Shown here piece by piece: positions 36,853-45,115 of a stretch of 64,000 nucleotides of DNA (position 1 is its first letter; each line of letters opens with the position of its first letter). This DNA is from JAXGYX01 sp040772065 (lineage in GTDB: Bacteria; Bacillota; Clostridia; Saccharofermentanales; Fastidiosipilaceae). Location: positions 1,612,001 to 1,676,000 of the forward strand of contig JAXGYX010000001.1 in assembly GCA_040772065.1 (NCBI GenBank), in the 5' to 3' direction. Both the position numbers and the translations under genes were made by a program. The notes beneath the pieces are model-generated. The model saw nothing but the letters and a program-made list of their open reading frames with translations, made no database searches and was not told the origin of the DNA.

Positions 36853-37026
36853 TCAACGCTTTCTTTTTCTGGCCGCTTCAGATTTTTTCTTGCGTTTGAC
36901 GCTGGGTTTCTCGTAATGTTCTCTCTTACGAACCTCAGCGAGAACACCGGAGCGTGCACATGAGCGTTTGAAGCGTCTGAGAGCACTGTCTAGGGATTCG
37001 TTCTCTTTTACTCTGATTTCTGACAT
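36853..37026 (-). CDS. rpsU: 30S ribosomal protein S21
   Basis: 57-aa ribosomal protein S21: MSEIRVKENESLDSALRRFK at the start, then the basic tail ending KKKSEAARKRKR. The ATG at 37026 is preferred because a GGGAGGGGGG site lies just before it and the product has the normal length. A strong promoter lies about 120 bp upstream and a terminator just downstream, so it is probably a single-gene transcript. Confidence 0.96.
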   Translation of the reverse strand: MSEIRVKENESLDSALRRFKRSCARSGVLAEVRKREHYEKPSVKRKKKSEAARKRKR

Positions 37027-37142
37027 TTTCCTCCCCCCTCCCGGTGCCAAAATTGGTATTGATACGTGATACTCAAGTCATATCGAGGTCAAATAATTGA
37101 ATTCGCATGTCATCAGATCAATACCGCTGCAGAATGCCACTT

Positions 37143-37172
37143 ATTATAATGCAAACGAGTGTCAAAAGTCAA
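37143..37172 (-). promoter_or_regulatory. Probable sigma-A promoter of rpsU
   Basis: On the minus strand TTGACT (37167-37172), an 18-nt spacer and a perfect TATAAT (37143-37148) lie about 115 bp before the rpsU start. A second TTGACA inside the spacer is too close to act with this -10. Confidence 0.65.
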
Positions 37173-37283
37173 GCGGCGCAACCTTTAACCCGGTGATCAT
37201 TTTTGCAATTCACCGATCAGCGAATTCTTCACCGCCGCTATGAGTTAGTGAACAACGCCGGCGAAAACCGCAACTCTAAACGT

Positions 37284-37634
37284 CTACAACAACTTTTCTC
37301 CCATGTTCACACCGGCAAGCAAATGTGCGTGAAAATGAAAAACTGTCTGTCCCGCGTCCGGCCCGCAGTTGCTGATCAAACGGTAGCCCGATCGCTTGAC
37401 CCCCAGCTCCTCGGCGATCAGCGGAATAACACGCGTCATATGCGCCGCCAGTTCCCCATTTTTATCCTCCTTCGCGAAATTATTCATATCTTCGATATGT
37501 CGCTTGGGAACAATCAGCACATGGATCGGAGCGACCGGGTTCAAATCATGAAACGCAATGAGCTGATCATCTTCATAGACAACGGTTGAGGGGATCTCTT
37601 TTTTAACGATTTTACAAAACACGCAGTCGGACAT
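37284..37634 (-). CDS. HIT-family (HinT-like) nucleotide hydrolase
   Basis: 116-aa histidine-triad protein with the catalytic HxHxH motif as HFHAHLL near the C-terminus. The N-terminal CVFCKI and HVLIVPKRHIEDM are typical of HinT-type purine nucleoside phosphoramidases. Length is normal. It lies between alaS and rpsU without close coupling; the substrate in the cell is unknown. Confidence 0.93.
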   Translation of the reverse strand: MSDCVFCKIVKKEIPSTVVYEDDQLIAFHDLNPVAPIHVLIVPKRHIEDMNNFAKEDKNGELAAHMTRVIPLIAEELGVKRSGYRLISNCGPDAGQTVFHFHAHLLAGVNMGEKLL

Positions 37635-37748
37635 TTCGCACTCCTTTCAGCCTCGTCCGCCCATTTTAACGATTTCGCATCCGATCGGACAACGCTTGGC
37701 GAGAGTCAGCGCCCCGCAAGAGCAGCTGACTCACAATCTTCTAATCAC

Positions 37749-40409
37749 TCAATTAAGCATATCCACGGCGAGGGCCGCCGCAGCGCCCAACGCCTCCTGC
37801 AACTTGGCCGGATTTTTTCCTCCCGCCTGCGCCATGTCCGGACGGCCGCCACCACCACCTGAGCAAATTTTTGCTGCCTCTTTGACAATATCGCCTGCGT
37901 GGACGCCCTCCTTTACAGCGTCCGGCGAGGCCATCGCGCTGAGCAACACCTTGCCGGCCGCGACTGCGCCGAGCACCACCAGCGACGGTTTCAGCTGTTC
38001 ACGCAGCTGATCGGTCATCTCCCGCAAAACTTTCGCGTCGGCAGCCTCGATTTGCGCCACCAGAACATTGATTCCATTTACATCTTTGACTTGATCTTTG
38101 AGGTCGTCGGCCGACTGCGCGGCGAGCTCCCTTTCCAAGTCAAAGTATTTTCGTTCTGCGATCTTCAAATCGTTCAGGACGGATTCCACACGGTGTGAAA
38201 CTTCCGGCACCGTGGTTTTGAGCATGGTGGCGGTCTCTTCAAGTTCCAGCTGATAGCTGTCCATCAGCGCGAAAGCGCCCCGGCCGGTCAGCGCCTCAAT
38301 CCGCCGCACTCCCGAAGCGATCGAGCTCTCCGACAAGATCTTAAAGAAGCAGGCCTGGGAGGTATGTCGCAGGTGAGTGCCTCCGCATAGTTCACTGCTG
38401 AAGTCTCCGGCGCTGACAACCCGCACATTATCACCGTATTTTTCATCAAACAGAGCCATTGCGCCACCCGCCTTAGCCTCTTCCATCGTCATAACTTTGG
38501 TCTCGACCGGCAGATCCCGCAAAATTGTCTGATTGACGATCTCCTCCACCGATTTAATCTGCGCCGCGCTCATCGGCTCGCCATAATGGAAGTCAAAACG
38601 CAAACGATCCGCGTTGACGCTGGAACCCGCCTGCGTCACATGCTCACCCAAAACCATGCGCAACGCCTTATGCAGCAGATGCGTGGCGGTGTGGTTGCGT
38701 GCGGTGTCCAGCCTTTGTTCCCGATCAACAATCAGCGTCGCAGCGCCGCCTTGTTTGATCAGCCCCGACTCGACCTGTCCATGGTGCAGATAGACCCCTT
38801 CGGCGGTCACCGTCGTGTCGAGCACATCCATCACACCGGATTCCATCTCAATTTTCCCAATGTCACCGACTTGTCCGCCACTGTTCGCGTAAAAAGGTGT
38901 TTGATCGGAAACAAGAATGATCCGAGCTCCTTCACCCGCCTCAGCGACAAGTTCAACGGTGTCGTCGTCCTCGCCCCGCAGCGCAAGATACAAAACACTC
39001 GCCTCACTGCGCAACTTGTCATAGCCGATGAAGGAGGTTGACCGCTCCTGCCTGATTTCTTCCGGCAGAGCGCTTTCGTTCCACGCGCTGCCGCCTTTTT
39101 CCAGTGTCGCCTTGCGCGACAACTCTCTTTGCGCTTTCATCAGCTCGTCAAAGCCCGACTCATCGATCTCAACACCGGTCTCGGAGGCGATTTCACGGGT
39201 CAGATCCACCGGGAATCCGTATGTGTCATGTAGCTTAAACACTTTATCCCCTGGTAAAAGAGTGGAGTCGGATTCTTTCAGCTCAGACAGATATTCATCC
39301 AGCATCTGCGAGCCCTGATAAATGGTTTTCTCAAAGCTGACCTCTTCCTGATTCAAAACCGACAGGATATAATCTTGTCGTTCGGCAAGCTCGGGATATG
39401 CTACCTTTGACATTTCGATCACGACCGGCGACAGCTTCGTCAGGAAACGGTCCTTAATGCCGAGTATTTTCCCGTAACGGGCCGCCCGACGCAACAAACG
39501 GCGCAACACATAGCCTCTGCCCTCGTTGGATGGCCGGATACCGTCAGAAATCATCATGGTGCCACTGCGGATATGGTCGGTGATGACTCGGATGCCGACA
39601 TCGTCGCGCGCATTTTTGCCATATTCCAGATCGGCCAGCTCACAAACTTTGTCCAGAACCGAACGCACCGTGTCGGTCTCAAACAAATTGTCCACGTCCT
39701 GCATGATACAGGCGATGCGCTCGAGGCCGGCTCCGGTGTCGATGTTTTTATGATCCAATGGCAGATAGCTGCCATCTTCCTGGCGGTCGAACTGAGTGAA
39801 CACCAGATTCCAATACTCAACAAAACGATCGCAGTCACAGCCAACCGAACAGTTGGGATCGTCGCAACCATGTTCGGGGCCTCGATCAAAAAACAATTCG
39901 GAACAAGGCCCGCACGGTCCTGTTCCGTGCTCCCAGAAGTTGTCTTCTTTGCCCATTCGAAAGATCCGATCCTCCGGCAATCCCACAACATCTCTCCAAA
40001 TATCATAGGCCTCGTCATCGTCAAGGTAGACCGTGGCGGAAATTTGTTCGGGTGGCATGTTCAGCACTTCGGTGGAAAATTCCCAGGCCCAGGAAATCGC
40101 TTCTTTTTTAAAGTAGTCACCAAACGAAAAATTGCCCAGCATCTCAAAATAAGTTCCATGTCGGGCAGTCAGCCCCACGCGATCGATATCCGGGGTGCGG
40201 ATACATTTCTGACAAGTCGTCACGCGTTTGGCCGGCGGCGTCTGCGCGCCTGTAAAATATGGTTTGAGCGGCGTCATACCCGCGTTAATCAGCAAAACAG
40301 ATGGGTCATTTTTGGGTACCAGCGAGAAACTCGGCAACCGTAAATGTTCTTTCGATTCAAAAAACGAAAGAAATCGTTCGCGAATTTCATTTAGTCCAAG
40401 TTTTTGCAT
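37749..40409 (-). CDS. alaS: Alanyl-tRNA synthetase
   Basis: 886-aa class II synthetase that charges tRNA-Ala and edits Ser/Gly errors. The start at 40409 (MQKLGLNEIRERFLSFFESK) is preferred because AAAGGTG lies upstream and it matches the family N-terminus. The catalytic core includes TSRHGTYFEMLGNFSFGDYFKK-type sequence (here LTARHGTYFEMLGNFSFGDY). The editing domain has the zinc ligands HTATHLLHKAL and CGGTHLRHT, and the C-terminal DHHA1 domain ends with GGGGGRPDMAQAGG. An extra Cys-rich stretch (CDDPNCSVGCDCDRF) occurs in the core. No T-box is seen upstream. Confidence 0.96.
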   Translation of the reverse strand: MQKLGLNEIRERFLSFFESKEHLRLPSFSLVPKNDPSVLLINAGMTPLKPYFTGAQTPPAKRVTTCQKCIRTPDIDRVGLTARHGTYFEMLGNFSFGDYFKKEAISWAWEFSTEVLNMPPEQISATVYLDDDEAYDIWRDVVGLPEDRIFRMGKEDNFWEHGTGPCGPCSELFFDRGPEHGCDDPNCSVGCDCDRFVEYWNLVFTQFDRQEDGSYLPLDHKNIDTGAGLERIACIMQDVDNLFETDTVRSVLDKVCELADLEYGKNARDDVGIRVITDHIRSGTMMISDGIRPSNEGRGYVLRRLLRRAARYGKILGIKDRFLTKLSPVVIEMSKVAYPELAERQDYILSVLNQEEVSFEKTIYQGSQMLDEYLSELKESDSTLLPGDKVFKLHDTYGFPVDLTREIASETGVEIDESGFDELMKAQRELSRKATLEKGGSAWNESALPEEIRQERSTSFIGYDKLRSEASVLYLALRGEDDDTVELVAEAGEGARIILVSDQTPFYANSGGQVGDIGKIEMESGVMDVLDTTVTAEGVYLHHGQVESGLIKQGGAATLIVDREQRLDTARNHTATHLLHKALRMVLGEHVTQAGSSVNADRLRFDFHYGEPMSAAQIKSVEEIVNQTILRDLPVETKVMTMEEAKAGGAMALFDEKYGDNVRVVSAGDFSSELCGGTHLRHTSQACFFKILSESSIASGVRRIEALTGRGAFALMDSYQLELEETATMLKTTVPEVSHRVESVLNDLKIAERKYFDLERELAAQSADDLKDQVKDVNGINVLVAQIEAADAKVLREMTDQLREQLKPSLVVLGAVAAGKVLLSAMASPDAVKEGVHAGDIVKEAAKICSGGGGGRPDMAQAGGKNPAKLQEALGAAAALAVDMLN

Positions 40410-40591
40410 ATCTTCAGCACCTTTCTTGCGATCATTCGCAATTATCAATTTTAACCCAACATGTGGCTTCTAACAATCCTAGCCGATTCGACACATTGGT
40501 CTATGATAGAATAAACCGCATAAAACACAAATCTGTCGCTGACACTCACACAACGTGACGCGGTGGCGCAAAACAAAGGAATGTGAATGAT

Positions 40592-41968
40592 ATGACTGAT
40601 CGGATAGATGATAAATTAAAAATGGCTGACGCGAACCGGACGCTCGCGGCTCGGTTTGGTCTGCATTTTCCACGTTTTTTACTCCCAAATCCGGATTTGG
40701 ATCCCTCATTGTGGAGCGTGGTCGCCTGTGACCAATTCACCTCCCAACCTGAGTATTGGGAAGAGGTGAGCTCCATCGTCGGAGACGCGCCATCGACATT
40801 GAACCTGGTGCTGCCTGAAGTCTATCTTGAAAGCCCCGGCAATCGTCCGATTGAGAGCCGTGTCGAAGACATCCAGCGGAGCATGAGCGAGTATCTTGAT
40901 AAAGGCGTCTTTCAAGAACTATCGCCCGGACTGATTGTCATCCGGCGCCTCACTGCTCAGAATCGCATACGAACCGGCTTGGTCGCCGCCATCGATTTGG
41001 ACACCTATGAATTCGAACCGGGCAATCGGGCGTTGACCCGCGCCTCCGAGGCAACCGTTTCCGACCGAATTCCACCCCGTCTCGCGGTCAGAAAAGAAGC
41101 CAAAATCGAATGCGGACATATCCTTTTGTTGTTGGACGACCCGCAGCAGGCATGCGTCAAACCGTTCGCCGAGCAGGTCTGTTCCGCAAACAGCGGCTAC
41201 CGGAAATTGTACGACTTTGAGCTGATGACCGGCGCCGGACATTTGACCGGCTGGTTCGTCCCCTCGGACAGCCCGCTGCTGAGCGAGCTGCTCGAACAGA
41301 TGGAGCGATTGCCTCTTTACACCGATCATAAAATGATGTTCGCCGTCGGTGATGGCAACCACTCTTTGGCGACCGCGAAAGCGTCATGGAATCATCTAAA
41401 AAAAGAGAATCCTGCGATTGCCGCCGACCATCCCGCTCGCTACGCGATGGTTGAAATCGAGGCGCTCAACGATCCCGGTCTGCTGTTCGAACCCATTCAC
41501 CAGGTATTATTTGACACCTCCCTCGAGGCGGTCGAACGATCCGCCAAGGAGTTCTACGAGGATAAGCTTTCGATAATGAGCATGGACCCGGCCATTCTGC
41601 TCGAGGATGGAAGTCTCAAAAAAGATCGTCCGGCAATCCCTGCCGGTCAGGTCGGCATTCCGGTGCGTTCGGGCGATCACTTCCATTTATGGCAAATCAA
41701 GTCGGACGGTAAATTGGCGATCGAGGTCTTGCGCGACTTTCTTGATCCATTTATAAACGAAAGAAAATTGTTCACCGATTACATCCACGGAGATGAGGTG
41801 GTCACACAACTGACCAATGATCCGGACAACGTTGGATTTTACCTGCCGCAGATGGATCCTGACGATTTCTTCAACCAGATCATTCGTCGAGGCATCCTGC
41901 CGCGCAAGGCCTTTTCTTTGGGCGATGCGGTTGACAAACGGTTTTACATGGAATGCAAAGCTATCTGA
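40592..41968 (+). CDS. DUF1015 family protein
   Basis: About 458-aa conserved protein of the DUF1015 family, function not established to my knowledge. Recognisable segments are SVVACDQFTSQPEYWEEV near the N-terminus, NLVLPEVYLES, and the family's DG-(H/N)-H motif as FAVGDGNHSLATAKA (about residue 250). The DGNHS motif recalls the DGHHR of ParB/SbnI-fold serine kinases. It faces serA and a SerC-type aminotransferase across a shared terminator, so a role in serine or phosphoserine metabolism is an inference. The start is uncertain: a GTG at 40583 or ATG at 40592, both near AAAGGA. Confidence 0.85.
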   Translation: MTDRIDDKLKMADANRTLAARFGLHFPRFLLPNPDLDPSLWSVVACDQFTSQPEYWEEVSSIVGDAPSTLNLVLPEVYLESPGNRPIESRVEDIQRSMSEYLDKGVFQELSPGLIVIRRLTAQNRIRTGLVAAIDLDTYEFEPGNRALTRASEATVSDRIPPRLAVRKEAKIECGHILLLLDDPQQACVKPFAEQVCSANSGYRKLYDFELMTGAGHLTGWFVPSDSPLLSELLEQMERLPLYTDHKMMFAVGDGNHSLATAKASWNHLKKENPAIAADHPARYAMVEIEALNDPGLLFEPIHQVLFDTSLEAVERSAKEFYEDKLSIMSMDPAILLEDGSLKKDRPAIPAGQVGIPVRSGDHFHLWQIKSDGKLAIEVLRDFLDPFINERKLFTDYIHGDEVVTQLTNDPDNVGFYLPQMDPDDFFNQIIRRGILPRKAFSLGDAVDKRFYMECKAI

Positions 41969-42034
41969 TCACGCATGATCAAAGTTTGTTGGTCCTTATA
42001 ATCAAACTTTAAAACCCACTTTCGCAAATATAAT

Positions 42035-42078
42035 AAAAACTCCTTGGCCACATCGTCCAAAGTGACCAAGGAGTTTTT
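42035..42078. terminator. Bidirectional terminator between DUF1015 gene and serA
   Basis: ACTCCTTGGCCAC (42039-42051) pairs with GTGACCAAGGAGT (42062-42074) with one mismatch. It is flanked by T-runs on the plus side and A-runs on the other, fitting termination of both convergent genes. Confidence 0.9.
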
Positions 42079-42126
42079 TGTAACCGCGCGACTCACACCG
42101 GACACGTGTCCGTCAGGTGATGAGCG

Positions 42127-43731
42127 CTAAAAATAAAGACGGCTGACTCTCAACACCCCTTCTTGTTTCATCAGTTCATCAATCACCTTATCTTCAACAG
42201 GGGTGTCCACACAGACAAATGCCTGCGCGTGATGATTGAGGTTTTTCACCGCCCAAATCAAATTGGAGATATTGATATTGAAGTTGCCAAGAACCGTGCC
42301 GACCCGGCCAATCACACCCGGAATGTCATCATTTTGCAGCGCGAGCATGTATGGTGTAAACGGGATGTTGACATTGTATCCAAAGAAGTCCACCAGCACC
42401 TGAATCTCGGATCCGACAATTGAACCACTGACACTCAGCACTTTGCCGGTATCCTGTGTGAAATCGACTGTGATCAGATTTTCATAGCGCGTGCAAGCGG
42501 TCGCCTTGTCTTCCAGCACCTTAATGCCCATTTCTTCAACATTTTGGCGCACATTGACAAAACTGACACGGTTTTCGGAAATCGGTGTCAAAAATCCTTT
42601 CAATATCGACAGCGTCAGCAGACCGGTTTCCTCGGTCATCAAGGTGCCACAATAAGTAATTTTAATCTTTGTGACCGTTTTACTTTCCGCTTGAAAATAA
42701 ATGCTGCCGAGCCGTTCGCAAAGGCGGATAAACGGTTTCATCTGGTCGGCGCTGCCGCTGACCGGAGGCATGTTGACCGCCGGCACCATTTCACCATTAA
42801 GCGCGCGGGCGATGATGTCAGTCACACCAAATCCCACCCGAGCGGCAGCTTCTGTCGTCGACGCGCCCAAATGTGGGGTGTACGTGAAGTTGTCCAGATC
42901 CAGCAAGGGGCTGTGAAAGTCCTGTTCTTCCGGTTTTTTAGTGAATTTGGGTTCACAGGAGAGGACATCCATTGCGGCGGAAGCCACCTGTCCCGACACC
43001 AGCGCGTCATGTAAATCCTGTTCATTGACCAGTCCGCCACGAGCGGCGTTGACCAGCCGAACACCTTTTTTACAGAGAGCGAATTGCGGCGCGCTCAGCA
43101 TGTTGGTTGTCTCTTTGGTTTTCGGAGTGTGGACGGAGATCAGATCGACCAGTGGCAACAATTCCTCCAACGTCTCACAATATGTCACATTGAAATATTC
43201 CATGCGCTGCCTCGTCACAAAAGGATCATACGCGATCACTTTCATACCAAGGCCCTGCAATTTAGTCGCCACCCCTTGAGCGATTCGACCGAATCCAATC
43301 ACACCGGCGATCTTTCCCTCCAGTTCATTTCCAACCATGCCACCACGACGAAAATCCGCGCGACGCGCTTTCATATTGGCTTCGCCAATGTTGCGAAACG
43401 CTGAGAACGCCAGCCCAACCGCCAGTTCGGCGGCGGCGTTGGTGTTCGCGTCAGGTGTGTTGCAGACCAGAATGCCTTTGGCGGTGCAGGCGGGTATGTC
43501 GATGTTGTCTACACCGGTTCCGGCACGTCCGACAATCTTCAAATCAACCGCGCGCTCCAACAAAGCCGCGTCGACAGTCGTCGCGCTACGCACGATCAAA
43601 GCGTCAAATCCGGGAATCATCTCGCACAATTCATCCGCTGTCTTACCCTCGACCTCAACGACCTCGATGTCTTGAGAACGGAGCAGATCCAGCGCGTCCG
43701 GAGCGATTTTTTCGGGAACTAATACTTTCAT
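42127..43731 (-). CDS. serA: D-3-phosphoglycerate dehydrogenase, long form
   Basis: 534-aa NAD-dependent enzyme for the first step of serine synthesis. The NAD-binding motif is GVIGFGRIAQGVATKL (about 143-158). Catalytic Arg, Glu and His are in the segments NAARGGLVNEQDL, DVLSCEP and HLGASTTEAAARVG. It carries the intervening domain and a C-terminal ACT domain (about 460-534, PGVIGRVGTVLGNFNINIS), which usually binds serine for feedback inhibition. Its start overlaps the stop of the aminotransferase gene by 4 nt, so the two are co-translated. Confidence 0.96.
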   Translation of the reverse strand: MKVLVPEKIAPDALDLLRSQDIEVVEVEGKTADELCEMIPGFDALIVRSATTVDAALLERAVDLKIVGRAGTGVDNIDIPACTAKGILVCNTPDANTNAAAELAVGLAFSAFRNIGEANMKARRADFRRGGMVGNELEGKIAGVIGFGRIAQGVATKLQGLGMKVIAYDPFVTRQRMEYFNVTYCETLEELLPLVDLISVHTPKTKETTNMLSAPQFALCKKGVRLVNAARGGLVNEQDLHDALVSGQVASAAMDVLSCEPKFTKKPEEQDFHSPLLDLDNFTYTPHLGASTTEAAARVGFGVTDIIARALNGEMVPAVNMPPVSGSADQMKPFIRLCERLGSIYFQAESKTVTKIKITYCGTLMTEETGLLTLSILKGFLTPISENRVSFVNVRQNVEEMGIKVLEDKATACTRYENLITVDFTQDTGKVLSVSGSIVGSEIQVLVDFFGYNVNIPFTPYMLALQNDDIPGVIGRVGTVLGNFNINISNLIWAVKNLNHHAQAFVCVDTPVEDKVIDELMKQEGVLRVSRLYF

Positions 43732-44807
43732 GCCTGCATCTCCTTAACAACGGTATCAATGGTGTTTAGCAACGCCTCCAGCTCGTCCATGGTCGTGTCC
43801 GCCATGTGCGCGATACGGAAGGTCTTATCCTTCAGCGCGCCATATCCATTGGAAATCGAATATCCCCGCTCACCCAGCAGTTGATTCAATTTAGAAACCG
43901 AAAAGTTTTTTGTGTTTGTGATACAGGTCACAGTCTGTGAAAGGTGCGCAGGATCGGAATAGAGCGCATAGTTCTCAGTCGCCCATTCACGTACCCGGTC
44001 CGCCATATTTCGATGACGGTCGAAGCGATTATCCAAGCCTTCTTCCAAAATATAATCCAACTGAGCGTCCAGGGCGAACATGTGTGATAAAGAAGGAGTG
44101 CTGGGATATTGGTATGGCTTTTCTTCCACAAATCGGGCGAGCTCCACAAAGTCAAAATACAGCCCCCTGTGCTCGACGGTCTTGGCGTGTTCCAAAGCTT
44201 TTTGAGAAAACGAGCAAAATGACATGCCGGGCGGCAATCCAATGCATTTTTGCGTGGAAGTGATGCAAATATCGATGCCCAGACGATCCACCTCGATCTT
44301 GTCTCCACCCAGAGAACTGACGGCGTCGACCAGCCAAATCACATCCGGATATTTACGGATGACGGCAGACAACTCGTCCAGAGGGTTCGCAACACCGGTC
44401 GCGGTCTCATTGTGCGTAATGGTGATCACGTCATATTTTCCGGTCGCCAAAACCTCGTCCACCTGTGCGGGATCTGTCGCCTGACCGAGCTGCGCGCTGA
44501 ATTTATCTGCGGGAACATTGTTGGCGGTGCACATTTTATACCAACGGTCGCCGAATGCGCCGATTGAAAACACAGCCGCTCTTTTCGCGGTGCAAGAGCG
44601 CACGGCGCCTTCCATCAATCCCGATCCGGACGATGTGGAAATGAGGATCATGTTCTCCGTATACATCAACTTACGGATCTTGTCCGATATTGACTGTTGC
44701 AACTTCGTGGCGTCTTTGGTGCGGTGACCGATCATCGGTTTAGACATTTTCTCCAGTACCTCTTGGCGCACGTCAACCGGCCCGGGTATGAAAAGTCTTT
44801 TGTGCAT
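43728..44807 (-). CDS. Class V aminotransferase (SerC-type, by context)
   Basis: 359-aa PLP enzyme of the alanine-glyoxylate/serine-pyruvate aminotransferase family (N-terminal FIPGPVDVRQEVLEKM, PLP lysine in STQKCIGLPPG, VDAVSSLGGDKIEVD). Because serA follows with a 4-nt overlap, it probably acts as phosphoserine aminotransferase, a role filled by this family in some Clostridia and Thermotogae. That specificity is inferred, not seen. A TATAAT-like -10 lies at 44958-44963, giving a leader of about 150 nt with no recognised riboswitch. Confidence 0.9.
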   Translation of the reverse strand: MHKRLFIPGPVDVRQEVLEKMSKPMIGHRTKDATKLQQSISDKIRKLMYTENMILISTSSGSGLMEGAVRSCTAKRAAVFSIGAFGDRWYKMCTANNVPADKFSAQLGQATDPAQVDEVLATGKYDVITITHNETATGVANPLDELSAVIRKYPDVIWLVDAVSSLGGDKIEVDRLGIDICITSTQKCIGLPPGMSFCSFSQKALEHAKTVEHRGLYFDFVELARFVEEKPYQYPSTPSLSHMFALDAQLDYILEEGLDNRFDRHRNMADRVREWATENYALYSDPAHLSQTVTCITNTKNFSVSKLNQLLGERGYSISNGYGALKDKTFRIAHMADTTMDELEALLNTIDTVVKEMQA

Positions 44808-44983
44808 AGTGTCTCTCCTTCATTTTCTACCGGTCCGGACATCGCTCGTGTCACCACGGTTCCGAACCTCGCAAACCTGCAATCCTACTTAAAAGTTTTA
44901 TCTTGCCCAACATCCAATGCTTAGGCAGGGTCGCGATCCACCAAACTTTACCGAGTTATTATACACCAAATTCAACATCGGAC

Positions 44984-45019
44984 AAAAAAATGACCGCTTC
45001 TTTGCTGTAAGAAGCGGTC
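44984..45019 (-). terminator. Terminator of the LysM protein gene
   Basis: An 11-bp perfect stem (GACCGCTTCTT with AAGAAGCGGTC; 44992-45002 and 45009-45019) with seven A on the left, i.e. a T-run on the minus strand. It lies about 100 bp after the stop codon at 45116. The rest of the 44808-45115 gap is the leader of the aminotransferase gene. Confidence 0.9.
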
Positions 45020-45115
45020 CATTTCAAAACTGTGTCGAGACTTGATCATAATTCCATTTATTTTCGATAACTCGCACCCTGGTCGAAGCGGTTTTGATCA
45101 TTTTTTGATTGTTCA

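Noticed and set aside
44820..44860. T-box-like string (CCGTGGTGACACG on the minus strand) in the leader of the aminotransferase gene
   Set aside because: Only a partial match; the leader of about 150 nt has no Stem I motifs and no following terminator, so chance is more likely.
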